From NCBI RefSeq assembly GCF_014305095.1, contig NZ_JACRUI010000002.1, forward strand, positions 372,001-436,000: DNA of 64,000 nucleotides, written 5' to 3'. The translations under genes were made by a program, and so were the position numbers. The notes beneath the pieces were generated by a model that was not told where the DNA came from, made no database searches, and saw nothing but the letters and a program-made list of their open reading frames with translations. Below are positions 17,710 through 25,972 of the stretch, piece after piece (within the stretch, counting starts at the first letter, position 1; each line of letters opens with the position of its first letter). The DNA is from Flavobacterium kayseriense. GTDB lineage: Bacteria; Bacteroidota; Bacteroidia; Flavobacteriales; Flavobacteriaceae.

Positions 17710-19488
17710 TTACATGCGTTCTGGAACATTGATTCCAAGTAAACCAAAAGAGGCTGCGATAACATCCGCAACTTTTTTAGATAACTGAACTCTAAATATT
17801 TTTTTGCTTGTATCTTCTTCTCCCAAAATAGGTACTGCTTGATAGAACGAATTGTATTCACGAACTAAATCATAGGTAAAATTTGCTAACAAAGCAGGAC
17901 TATGATTATGTGCCGCATTTTGAATTACTTCTGGGAATAATTCAATTTGTTTCAACAATTCTTTCTCTTTTTCGTGCAGAGTTACCATTCCTGAAATAGC
18001 AGAAAAATCGAAATTAGCTTTACGAATAATTGACTGTATTCTTGCGTAAGTATACTGAATAAACGGACCTGTATTTCCTGCAAAATCTACTGATTCTTCC
18101 GGATTAAACAGGATTCGTTTTTTAGGATCTACTTTTAAAATGTAATATTTAAGGGCACCAAGACCAATTGTATTGTATAATTGTGCTCGTTCCTCTTCGG
18201 AGTAACTGTCTAATTTCCCCAAATCTTCAGAGATTTTCTGAGCTGTGCTCGTCATTTCATGCATCAAATCATCAGCATCAACTACAGTTCCTTCACGACT
18301 TTTCATTTTCCCAGAAGGCAAATCAACCATTCCGTATGATAAATGATACAAGCTAGAAGCCCAATCAAAACCTAACTTTTTCAAGATTAAAAACAATACT
18401 TTAAAATGATAGTCTTGTTCATTCCCTACAGTATAAACCATTCCACCTACATCAGGCATATCTTTTACGCGCTGAATAGCGGTACCTATATCTTGTGTCA
18501 TGTAAACCGCAGTCCCATCTGAACGCAAGACAATTTTTCGATCTAAACCCTCGTCCGTTAGGTCAATCCATACGGAACCATCAGGATCTTTTTCAAAAAT
18601 CCCTTTCTCAAGTCCAATATTCACAACATCTTTACCCAATAAGTAGGTATTGCTCTCGTAGTAATATTTATCAAAATTAACGCCTAAATTTTTATAAGTA
18701 ATAGCAAAGCCATCATAAACCCATTGGTTCATTTTGGCCCAAAGTGCTTTTACTGCTTCATCTCCCGCTTCCCATTTTTGAAGCATTTCTTGAGCTTCAA
18801 TTATAATTGGTGCTTGTTTTTTAGCTTCTTCTTCTGTTTTACCAGCGCTAATTAACTGAGCAATTTCTTCTTTATAGGCTTTATCGAATGCCACATAATA
18901 GTTACCTACTAGCTTGTCTCCTTTTTGTCCAGTTGATTCAGGTGTTTCTCCGTTACCAAACTTTTGCCAAGCCAACATCGATTTACAAATATGAATTCCT
19001 CGATCGTTGATAATTTGTGTTTTGTATACTTTTTTACCAGAAGCTTTGATAATTTCGGCAACAGCATATCCTAATAAGTTGTTACGAACGTGACCTAAAT
19101 GCAGAGGCTTATTTGTATTTGGGGATGAATACTCAACCATAACCGCTTTATCCTCAGGATTAGGAGTCACAAAACCAAATTTATCATTGTCCTTAATCCC
19201 GTCAAAAAAGTTCAAATAATAAGTGTCTGCTATTACTATATTTAGAAAACCAGACACAACATTGAATCTGCTTACTTCGTCAAGGTTTTCGACTAAGTAG
19301 TTCCCTATTTTATTTCCTAATTCTACAGGATTACTTTTGATTACTTTCAATAAAGGAAAAATAACCATCGTGATATCTCCTTCAAATTCTTTCCGAGTAG
19401 TTTGAAATTCGACTTTGTCAATAGCTACGTCAAATAAAGCCTGAATTGCTTTCTCAATAGAAGGTGTAAGAATTTCTGGTAATGTCAT
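17710..19488 (-). CDS. argS: Arginine-tRNA ligase
   Basis: Class I aminoacyl-tRNA synthetase charging tRNA-Arg. The N-terminal Add-1 domain contains EFEGDITMVIFPLLK. The active-site HIGH motif appears as SSPNTNKPLHLGHVRNNLLG and the region equivalent to KMSKS as GKMKSREGTVVDADDL. The anticodon-binding DALR domain is at the C-terminus (FTYDLVREYNSFYQ to LLGINVPERM). Length 592 is normal. A -7 box lies at 19508-19515. Three O-acylation genes follow and may be co-transcribed with it. Confidence 0.97.
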   Translation of the reverse strand: MTLPEILTPSIEKAIQALFDVAIDKVEFQTTRKEFEGDITMVIFPLLKVIKSNPVELGNKIGNYLVENLDEVSRFNVVSGFLNIVIADTYYLNFFDGIKDNDKFGFVTPNPEDKAVMVEYSSPNTNKPLHLGHVRNNLLGYAVAEIIKASGKKVYKTQIINDRGIHICKSMLAWQKFGNGETPESTGQKGDKLVGNYYVAFDKAYKEEIAQLISAGKTEEEAKKQAPIIIEAQEMLQKWEAGDEAVKALWAKMNQWVYDGFAITYKNLGVNFDKYYYESNTYLLGKDVVNIGLEKGIFEKDPDGSVWIDLTDEGLDRKIVLRSDGTAVYMTQDIGTAIQRVKDMPDVGGMVYTVGNEQDYHFKVLFLILKKLGFDWASSLYHLSYGMVDLPSGKMKSREGTVVDADDLMHEMTSTAQKISEDLGKLDSYSEEERAQLYNTIGLGALKYYILKVDPKKRILFNPEESVDFAGNTGPFIQYTYARIQSIIRKANFDFSAISGMVTLHEKEKELLKQIELFPEVIQNAAHNHSPALLANFTYDLVREYNSFYQAVPILGEEDTSKKIFRVQLSKKVADVIAASFGLLGINVPERM

Positions 19489-19507
19489 GAATATAATTTT
19501 AGAAGTG

Positions 19508-19515
19508 CAAAGATA
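19508..19515 (-). promoter_or_regulatory. -7 box of argS
   Basis: Minus-strand TATCTTTG about 20 nt upstream of the argS ATG; no clear -33 TTG. The rest of the 313-bp gap (19489-19801) holds only the fabH terminator and AT-rich sequence. Confidence 0.55.
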
Positions 19516-19732
19516 ATTCTAATTAACTAATATGTCCGCAAAAAACTGTTTTATGGTTTCAAAAAAATTAAAATTTTAGTTTTTACTAATTCACCCATGT
19601 AAAATAGCGATTTAGTATTCTTCTTAGCCGAACAAATTAAACTAAGCAGACCCTAAACCACCTCCATTTTCTATTTGATAAAATTATTTTTACATCTAAA
19701 CTACAACTGTAGTTTGTGCTTTAACAAAGAAA

Positions 19733-19759
19733 AACCCGAAGCCATTATGACTTCGGGTT
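19733..19759 (-). terminator. Terminator of fabH
   Basis: Nine-bp arms AACCCGAAG / CTTCGGGTT with a 9-nt loop; on the minus strand the right-hand flank is T-rich. It lies about 43 nt beyond the fabH stop. Confidence 0.75.
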
Positions 19760-19801
19760 CTATACTATGCGAAAAAATATATTTTTATTAAATGGAATAA
19801 A

Positions 19802-20809
19802 TTACCATTTGATGATAACACTTCCCCATGTAAATCCACTTCCAAACGCAGCTAAAACCACGGTATCACCAGATTTAATTTTCCCTTGTTCCCATGCTTC
19901 AGTTAAAGCAATTGGTATTGAGGCTGCAGTCGTATTACCGTATTTTTGAATATTATTGTATACTTGATCATCATTCAAGTCAAACTTCTTTTGGATAAAC
20001 TGCGAAATTCTCAAATTCGCTTGATGCGGAATCAACATATCAATATCAGAAACCTTTAAATTATTAGCTTCCAATCCTTCGTTAATGACCTCAGCAAAAC
20101 GTACAACAGCATTTTTAAACACAAATTGTCCGTTCATGTGCGGAAAGTAACTATCATCGTCTGGATTATTATCTGCTATAATATCCGAAACCCATCTCGC
20201 TCCCATTCCTGGTGCAATAAGTGCTAATTCCTCAGCATGCTGCCCTTCTGAATGTAAATGCGTAGATAGTATTCCTTTAGTCAAATCTTCTTCTCTGCTC
20301 AATACAGCTGCACCAGCTCCGTCTCCAAAAATAACAGAAACGCCACGTCCACGAGTTGTCATATCTAACCCTGTTGAATGTACCTCAGAGCCAATAACTA
20401 GGATGTTTTTGTACATTCCAGTTTTAATGTACTGATCTGCAACAGAAACTGCATATACAAAACCTGAACATTGATTTCTAACATCAAGAGCTCCAACAGT
20501 TCTTAATCCTAAATCACGTTGTACCAATACTCCCGGACCAGGAAAATAATAATCTGGACTCAGTGTAGCAAAAACTACAAAATCAATATCCTCTTTGGCT
20601 ACACCAGAACGTTCAATTGCAATTTTGGCAGCCTTAACTCCCATAGATGTAGTTGTATCTTCTCCTCTGATAATGTGTCTTCTCTCCTCAATCCCTGTTC
20701 TTTCCTGAATCCATTCGTCAGTTGTATCAATGATTTTTGTTAGATCATCATTGGTGACAACATTGGAAGGAACATAAAATCCTAACCCCGCAATTTTTGA
20801 ATGATACAT
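19802..20809 (-). CDS. fabH: Beta-ketoacyl-ACP synthase III
   Basis: Condenses acetyl-CoA (or a branched acyl-CoA) with malonyl-ACP to start fatty-acid synthesis. The catalytic triad is visible: Cys114 in DVRNQCSGF, His in MLIPHQANLRI and Asn in YGNTTAASIPIAL. GDGAGAAVLSRE and the terminal AFGSGFTWGSVIIKW are also family motifs. Length 335 is normal. It has its own promoter (20836-20843) and terminator. Flavobacteria make many iso-branched fatty acids, so branched primers are likely, but this cannot be read from the sequence. Confidence 0.95.
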   Translation of the reverse strand: MYHSKIAGLGFYVPSNVVTNDDLTKIIDTTDEWIQERTGIEERRHIIRGEDTTTSMGVKAAKIAIERSGVAKEDIDFVVFATLSPDYYFPGPGVLVQRDLGLRTVGALDVRNQCSGFVYAVSVADQYIKTGMYKNILVIGSEVHSTGLDMTTRGRGVSVIFGDGAGAAVLSREEDLTKGILSTHLHSEGQHAEELALIAPGMGARWVSDIIADNNPDDDSYFPHMNGQFVFKNAVVRFAEVINEGLEANNLKVSDIDMLIPHQANLRISQFIQKKFDLNDDQVYNNIQKYGNTTAASIPIALTEAWEQGKIKSGDTVVLAAFGSGFTWGSVIIKW

Positions 20810-20835
20810 ATTGTTGTTTTATTAATATAAGGTTA

Positions 20836-20843
20836 CAAATTTA
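20836..20843 (-). promoter_or_regulatory. -7 box of fabH
   Basis: Minus-strand TAAATTTG, 27 nt upstream of the fabH ATG. No TTG at optimal -33 spacing. Confidence 0.5.
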
Positions 20844-21038
20844 ATAATAGTTTAAAATATAAGTGTACAAATTACTGGTTTTTTAGTAAATAACAATTTT
20901 TAAAAAAATACCTAAAGAAAAAAATGTTGTATTTTAGCTCTCAAACCGCACAAATTCTGCGAAAATATTTATATCTAATGTAACGATTTATTAAGAATTG
21001 AGTCCAATACCTTATACTAAATACCAAAAAATTTGTTT

Positions 21039-23450
21039 ATGAAATTAAAAACAACCTTCGTTTTATTCCTAGGTTTAAGCCTAAGTGCTTTAGCGCAAGA
21101 AAACCTAACCTATCAAAAACCATCCAAATCTATTCTTGATTTAGTTGATTACGAAAGAGCTCCCTCTGTGTCTATGGACACTAAAAAGGAGTATATGTTA
21201 CTTTCTTACAGAAATACCTATAAAACCCTTGATGATTTAAATCAAGACGAAATGCGATTAGGCGGATTAAGAATAAACCCTACAACCAACATATCGAGTT
21301 CTGTTACCTACATCAATAATATTAAATTAAGAAAAATTAAGGATAAAAACGAAGTTCAAGTAAGTGGATTACCTGAAAACGCAAGAATCACTAATTTATC
21401 TTGGTCTCCGAATGAAAAGAAAATTGCTTTTTCGAATACAACCAGTAATGGCGTTGCTTTATGGGTAGTAGATGTTGCTTCGGCAAAAGCGACTATGCTA
21501 ACCGAAGATAACGTAAATGCTAATCTTGGAAATCCTTTTAGCTGGTACAATGACAATGAAAACATTTTAGTAAAAATGCTTCCTAAAAACAGACCAGCTT
21601 TATTAGACGAGAAAAAAAACTTGCCAACTGGACCTATTGTTTCTAATGCAAACGGTACAGCTTCATCTAATAGAACGTATCAAGATTTATTAAAGAACAA
21701 AAGAGACGAACAAAATTTTGAAACTATTGTTACTGCAGAATTATACAAGGTAAATCTAAATGGTTCTAAAACATTATTTAAAGGAGCTGATTTGTATGCA
21801 GGAGAAAATTTCTCTCCGGATGGGAATTATTTAATGATTAGTACGATTCAAAAACCCTTCTCTTATATTGTTCCATTAAATCGTTTTCCTTCTAAAACAG
21901 TTGTCTATGACAAAGAAGGGAAAGAAATTAAAGTGGTAAACGAAGTCCCATTAAACGAAATCATGCCTAAGGGATTCATGGCAACACGTACTGGAAAAAG
22001 AAATATGGGATGGAGAAATGATCAAGCAGCTACCTTGTATTTTGTGCAAGCCCTAGACGAGGGTAATCCGGAAAACCAAGTAGAGTACAGAGATGAAGTA
22101 CTTGCATGGAAAGCGCCTTTTAACGAAGACCCTAGTTTACTGATCAAAACAAAACAACGTTTTGCAGGTATTATGTGGGGAAATGAAACGATAGCAATAG
22201 CAATGGATCAATGGTATGATACACGTAACACTAAGACTTACTTATTTAATCCATCTGATGTAAAACAGCAACCAAAGGTTATATCAGATAGAAACTCTCA
22301 AGATATCTATGCTGATCCAGGAGATTTTGAAACAGTAAAAAATGCGTTCGGAAAACAAGTTTTAGCTATAGAGAATAACAACATGTATTTATTAGGTGCT
22401 GGTTACACTAAAGAGGGTCAATTCCCTTTTATCTCTGAATTCAATCTAAAAAATCTACAAACAAAGAGAATCTACACCTCCAAATATACAGACAAAAAAG
22501 AAGATTTGTTGTCTATTAAGGATTTCAAAAAAGGAGAAGTTCTAGTTCAAATTCAGTCTAAAAATGAGTTTCCAAATTATTACTTTAGAAACATTTACAA
22601 AAAAGAACAACTTACACCTATAACTAGCTTTAAAAACCCTTTTGAAGGTATTAAAAACGTAAGTAAAGAGGTTATTCAGTACAAAAGAAAAGATGGAGTT
22701 GCTTTATCTGGTACACTATACCTTCCTGCAGGTTATGATAAAACAAAAAAAGAAAAATTACCACTATTAATTTGGGCCTATCCAGCAGAATTTAAAGACA
22801 AAAACTCAGCAGGACAAAACAATCAAAATCCGAATGAATTTACGCTACCGTACTATGGATCGTTCGTGTATTGGGTAACTAAAGGATATGTGGTATTAGA
22901 CGACGCTTCGTTCCCTATTATTGGCGAAGGAACTACAGAACCAAATGATAATTTCATTACACAATTAGTAGATAATGCCGAAGCAGCGATTAATGCAGTT
23001 GATGCTTTAGGATATATTAATAAAAAGAAAGTAGCGATTGGAGGTCACTCTTATGGCGCTTTTATGACAGCCAATTTATTGACACACTCTAATCTATTTG
23101 CTTGCGGTATTGCACGCAGCGGTGCATATAACAGAACATTGACTCCCTTTGGTTTTCAATCAGAACAACGCAATTATTGGGAAGCGACAGATGTTTATAA
23201 TAAAATGTCACCCTTCATGAATGCAGATAAAATGAAAACACCACTCTTACTCGTTCATGGTGAGGCTGATAACAACCCAGGGACATTTACGCTACAAACA
23301 GAGCGTTATTTTCAGGCTTTAAAAGGATTAGGTGCTCCAGCGAGAATGGTTATTTTACCAAAAGAAGCACACAGCTATGTTGCTAAGGAAAATATCTTAC
23401 ATCTTTTATGGGAACAAGATCAATTCTTAGAAAAATACCTAAAAAACTAG
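21039..23450 (+). CDS. S9 family serine peptidase, glutamyl-endopeptidase (S9D) type
   Basis: 803 residues, exported (signal peptide MKLKTTFVLFLGLSLSALAQ). An N-terminal beta-propeller-like region (about 60-500) precedes an alpha/beta hydrolase domain with catalytic Ser671 (IGGHSYGAFMTANLL), Asp744 (HGEADNNPGTF) and His778 (KEAHSYVA). GIARSGAYNRTLTPFGFQ and the MSPFMNADKMKTP block closely follow the chloroplast glutamyl endopeptidase (S9D) pattern rather than DPP4 or prolyl oligopeptidase. I start at the ATG at 21039; a TTG two codons upstream is unlikely. It probably degrades peptides in the periplasm. Confidence 0.9.
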   Translation: MKLKTTFVLFLGLSLSALAQENLTYQKPSKSILDLVDYERAPSVSMDTKKEYMLLSYRNTYKTLDDLNQDEMRLGGLRINPTTNISSSVTYINNIKLRKIKDKNEVQVSGLPENARITNLSWSPNEKKIAFSNTTSNGVALWVVDVASAKATMLTEDNVNANLGNPFSWYNDNENILVKMLPKNRPALLDEKKNLPTGPIVSNANGTASSNRTYQDLLKNKRDEQNFETIVTAELYKVNLNGSKTLFKGADLYAGENFSPDGNYLMISTIQKPFSYIVPLNRFPSKTVVYDKEGKEIKVVNEVPLNEIMPKGFMATRTGKRNMGWRNDQAATLYFVQALDEGNPENQVEYRDEVLAWKAPFNEDPSLLIKTKQRFAGIMWGNETIAIAMDQWYDTRNTKTYLFNPSDVKQQPKVISDRNSQDIYADPGDFETVKNAFGKQVLAIENNNMYLLGAGYTKEGQFPFISEFNLKNLQTKRIYTSKYTDKKEDLLSIKDFKKGEVLVQIQSKNEFPNYYFRNIYKKEQLTPITSFKNPFEGIKNVSKEVIQYKRKDGVALSGTLYLPAGYDKTKKEKLPLLIWAYPAEFKDKNSAGQNNQNPNEFTLPYYGSFVYWVTKGYVVLDDASFPIIGEGTTEPNDNFITQLVDNAEAAINAVDALGYINKKKVAIGGHSYGAFMTANLLTHSNLFACGIARSGAYNRTLTPFGFQSEQRNYWEATDVYNKMSPFMNADKMKTPLLLVHGEADNNPGTFTLQTERYFQALKGLGAPARMVILPKEAHSYVAKENILHLLWEQDQFLEKYLKN

Positions 23451-23460
23451 TTGAAAGCAA

Positions 23461-23490
23461 AAGCCTCCAAATTTTAAAATATGGAGGCTT
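23461..23490. terminator. Terminator between S9 peptidase and ABC ATPase
   Basis: Nine-bp arms AAGCCTCCA / TGGAGGCTT (23461-23469, 23482-23490) followed by a T run on the plus strand; placed between convergent genes, so probably serves both. Confidence 0.85.
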
Positions 23491-23496
23491 TTTTTA

Positions 23497-24447
23497 TTAT
23501 GATATCATTAAGCTAACTTCTTGATTAATTTCTAAAGGAACATCATGCTGAAAGAAGATTACTTTTTTATCAAAAACGGCTTTGATCAAATAATAACCGC
23601 CTTTAAAATAGGATTGTTTAGCAACTACATTCATCAAACCGTTATCTACCACTTTTAACTGATGCGGATATAACAAAACAGTTTCATCCTCCTCTTGAGA
23701 ACCTACGACTACCAACTGCGATAGTTTTAATTCATTAACCTCACCAAAAAGTGATGCCACATATTTATTAATAGGGTTGTTGTATATACTAAAAGAATCT
23801 CCCCTATCTATCAACGTTCCGTTTTGTAGAACTATAGTTTGATCTGCATAAGACAAAGCGTCTGTACTATCGTGAGTTGCCACGATACAAGTAATTCCCT
23901 TCGTTTTTAAATAGGCGAACAAATTACGTCTCAAAGCATTTTTTCTAAAATTATCAATATGACTAAACGGCTCATCAAGTAGCAATATTTCAGGTTCTTC
24001 TGCAAGTGCTCTTGCCAAGGCAACACGTTGTTGCTGACCACCACTTAAATACTTTGCTTGCACATTAGCGAACTCCGTCATCTCAACCATTTCTAGTAGT
24101 TGTTCAACACGCAATTTTTTTAAAGCTTTAAAACCATTAGACAAAAACTTACCTACGTTTTCGGCAACAGTTGTATAAGGCATCAAATCAAAATCTTGCG
24201 CTAGATACTTTGCAAAGGGCACTCCAGGGACTAAATTAAATTTTGGACCTAGTATTTGTTTTTTTTCCCACGATATTGTTCCTTCATCTAAATCATGTAG
24301 GCCGTACATTAGTTTAAGAAGTGTACTTTTTCCGCATCCACTTTCTCCAATAATTGCAACATTCTGACCTTTCTCGATAGTAAAATCAATGTTTTTTAAG
24401 ACGGGTTTATCTGTGTACCCAAATGAGATATTTTGAACTTGCAGCAT
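23497..24447 (-). CDS. ABC transporter ATP-binding protein, PotA/FbpC-like
   Basis: 316 residues. Walker A GESGCGKSTLL, Q-loop region, the LSGGQQQRVALARALAEEP signature, Walker B ILLLDEPFSHID and the H-loop VATHDSTDAL are complete, so it should hydrolyse ATP. The C-terminal 90 residues form a TOBE-like regulatory domain, as in spermidine, iron or sulfate importers. There is no permease or binding-protein gene nearby. It is monocistronic with its own promoter (24476-24483), so the partner subunits lie elsewhere or it has a non-transport role. Confidence 0.88.
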   Translation of the reverse strand: MLQVQNISFGYTDKPVLKNIDFTIEKGQNVAIIGESGCGKSTLLKLMYGLHDLDEGTISWEKKQILGPKFNLVPGVPFAKYLAQDFDLMPYTTVAENVGKFLSNGFKALKKLRVEQLLEMVEMTEFANVQAKYLSGGQQQRVALARALAEEPEILLLDEPFSHIDNFRKNALRRNLFAYLKTKGITCIVATHDSTDALSYADQTIVLQNGTLIDRGDSFSIYNNPINKYVASLFGEVNELKLSQLVVVGSQEEDETVLLYPHQLKVVDNGLMNVVAKQSYFKGGYYLIKAVFDKKVIFFQHDVPLEINQEVSLMIS

Positions 24448-24475
24448 TGTAATGAGTATATTTTTTTTGAGAATA

Positions 24476-24483
24476 CAAAGATA
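24476..24483 (-). promoter_or_regulatory. -7 box of the ABC ATPase gene
   Basis: Minus-strand TATCTTTG, 29 nt upstream of the start codon; no TTG at the -33 distance. Confidence 0.5.
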
Positions 24484-24534
24484 ATTTCTTTTGAGAAAAT
24501 ATTTTTAATGAATCGATTTAAATTAAAAAAAGAA

Positions 24535-24562
24535 AGTCGCCTTGTTTTGCAACAAGACGACT
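24535..24562 (-). terminator. Terminator of the lipocalin-ompA operon
   Basis: Twelve-bp arms (24535-24546, 24551-24562) with one non-Watson-Crick pair and a TTGC loop; a long T run follows on the minus strand. Confidence 0.8.
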
Positions 24563-24587
24563 CTACCATATTATTTAAAAGTAAAAT

Positions 24588-25283
24588 TTAGTTTCCTGCT
24601 TCTTTTTGAGCGTCTTGTTGCATTTTAGCATTTGCAGTAATAGCAAACTCTACACGACGATTTTCAGCTCTACCAGAAGTAGTTTCATTGGATGCGATTG
24701 GATCAGCAATTCCCATTCCTGTTACTTTAAATCTGCTTGAAAGAACACCTTTGCTTACCAAATAATTTCTAACAGCTGAAGCTCTCTCACCTGACAATTT
24801 CAAATTATAATCCGCTGGACCAGTACTATCAGTGTAACCAAATATCGTAATATCAGTATCAGGATATTCTGCAAAAACAGGAACCAATTTGTCCAAGTTA
24901 GATTTTGCAGTAGCAGTCAATGAAGATTTGTTGGTGTCAAAACGTACTGCATTTTCGTTCAATACTAACTGAATACCTTCACCTACTCTTTTAACCTCAG
25001 CTCCTGGAAGTACTTCATCAATCTGTCTCGCTTGCTTGTCCATTTTATTTCCAATAACACCACCAGCAACACCACCAACGACACCACCAAGAACAGCACC
25101 AAGTGCACCATTTCCTCCTTTACCAACATTATTACCAAGGATTCCTCCTAAAATAGCACCACCAGCAGCTCCTATTGCAGCTCCTCTTTGTTTTTTATTA
25201 GTGTTTTTAATAGATTCACAACCTGTAAATAGGGTCGCCGTTGTCATCACTAATGCCAAGGCTAATATAGAAAATTTTTTCAT
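24588..25283 (-). CDS. OmpA-family lipoprotein with glycine zipper
   Basis: 231 residues. Lipoprotein signal with lipobox LFTGC (Cys22). A glycine-zipper segment (about 33-83, repeated GG/AxxG, membrane-inserting) is followed by an OmpA peptidoglycan-binding domain (about 108-220) with FGYTDSTGPADYNLKLSGERASAV and the diagnostic NRRVEFAI. It resembles YiaD/Pal-type proteins that tie the outer membrane to the wall. It lies 33 nt downstream of the lipocalin-like lipoprotein gene and is probably co-transcribed with it. Confidence 0.92.
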   Translation of the reverse strand: MKKFSILALALVMTTATLFTGCESIKNTNKKQRGAAIGAAGGAILGGILGNNVGKGGNGALGAVLGGVVGGVAGGVIGNKMDKQARQIDEVLPGAEVKRVGEGIQLVLNENAVRFDTNKSSLTATAKSNLDKLVPVFAEYPDTDITIFGYTDSTGPADYNLKLSGERASAVRNYLVSKGVLSSRFKVTGMGIADPIASNETTSGRAENRRVEFAITANAKMQQDAQKEAGN

Positions 25284-25316
25284 AATTATATTTTTTTTAA
25301 TTTTTAAAATGTACTC

Positions 25317-25793
25317 TTAGTTTGCTCTCTGAAATTGGTAAACAACATCAGTCATCTTACCTCCCACATTGATTTTATCTATCAATTGAAAATTATCTTG
25401 ACTTTGATTAGCTACATACAATATATAACCATCTCTTACTTTCTTAGCTTTTTCCCCAGCGTCAAGAACTTTTAAAACAAATTGACCGTCTTTATTCACA
25501 AACCAGGTAATTGGAGAGCTAAACGCAGGACAATTGTAACTTGTCAAAGCCATTTCACCTTTATTGTTATTAGAAATAAACTTCCAAGTGCTTCCTTCGA
25601 AACATTTTGAGTCAGCAAGTTGAAAAGAATTTACTTTAATTACCTCTGAACCAGGATAGGTTACCGAGCTTATTACCCAATTGCCTTTCATTGCTACTTG
25701 AGCTCCTTTATCTAATTTTGTATCTGTAGCCGAAGTAGATTTACATGAGAAAATCACCAACGACAATGCTGCTAAAAATAATATTTTTTTCAT
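25317..25793 (-). CDS. Lipocalin-like lipoprotein
   Basis: 158 residues. Lipoprotein signal peptide with lipobox VIFSC (Cys17). The mature part has the lipocalin-family start GNWVISSVTYPG, a paired-cysteine segment (Cys64 and Cys87) and a beta-rich pattern ending VVYQFQRA. The ligand is unknown. It is the first gene of a two-gene unit with the OmpA lipoprotein, with a -7 box 27 nt upstream; both probably act at the outer membrane. Confidence 0.8.
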   Translation of the reverse strand: MKKILFLAALSLVIFSCKSTSATDTKLDKGAQVAMKGNWVISSVTYPGSEVIKVNSFQLADSKCFEGSTWKFISNNNKGEMALTSYNCPAFSSPITWFVNKDGQFVLKVLDAGEKAKKVRDGYILYVANQSQDNFQLIDKINVGGKMTDVVYQFQRAN

Positions 25794-25819
25794 TTTGCTT
25801 TATTTTGTGTTTATAGGTA

Positions 25820-25827
25820 CAAAGATA
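25820..25827 (-). promoter_or_regulatory. -7 box of the lipocalin-ompA operon
   Basis: Minus-strand TATCTTTG, 27 nt before the start codon of the lipocalin-like gene. Confidence 0.55.
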
Positions 25828-25972
25828 CAACGAGAATCAATTGTTAAGGTTTCAATATTAAAATAATTTGTATCAACATTTACTACTAGAGACAATTTGT
25901 CACTTAGATCACAATTGGTATTCTATTTGAATTACGTTGTCTCGAATGTAAAACCCTATAAAAATAGTATCT

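Noticed and set aside
25036..25320. Plus-strand Pro/Ala-rich open frame
   Set aside because: It is the mirror of the glycine-zipper codons of the minus-strand OmpA lipoprotein, a known shadow effect.
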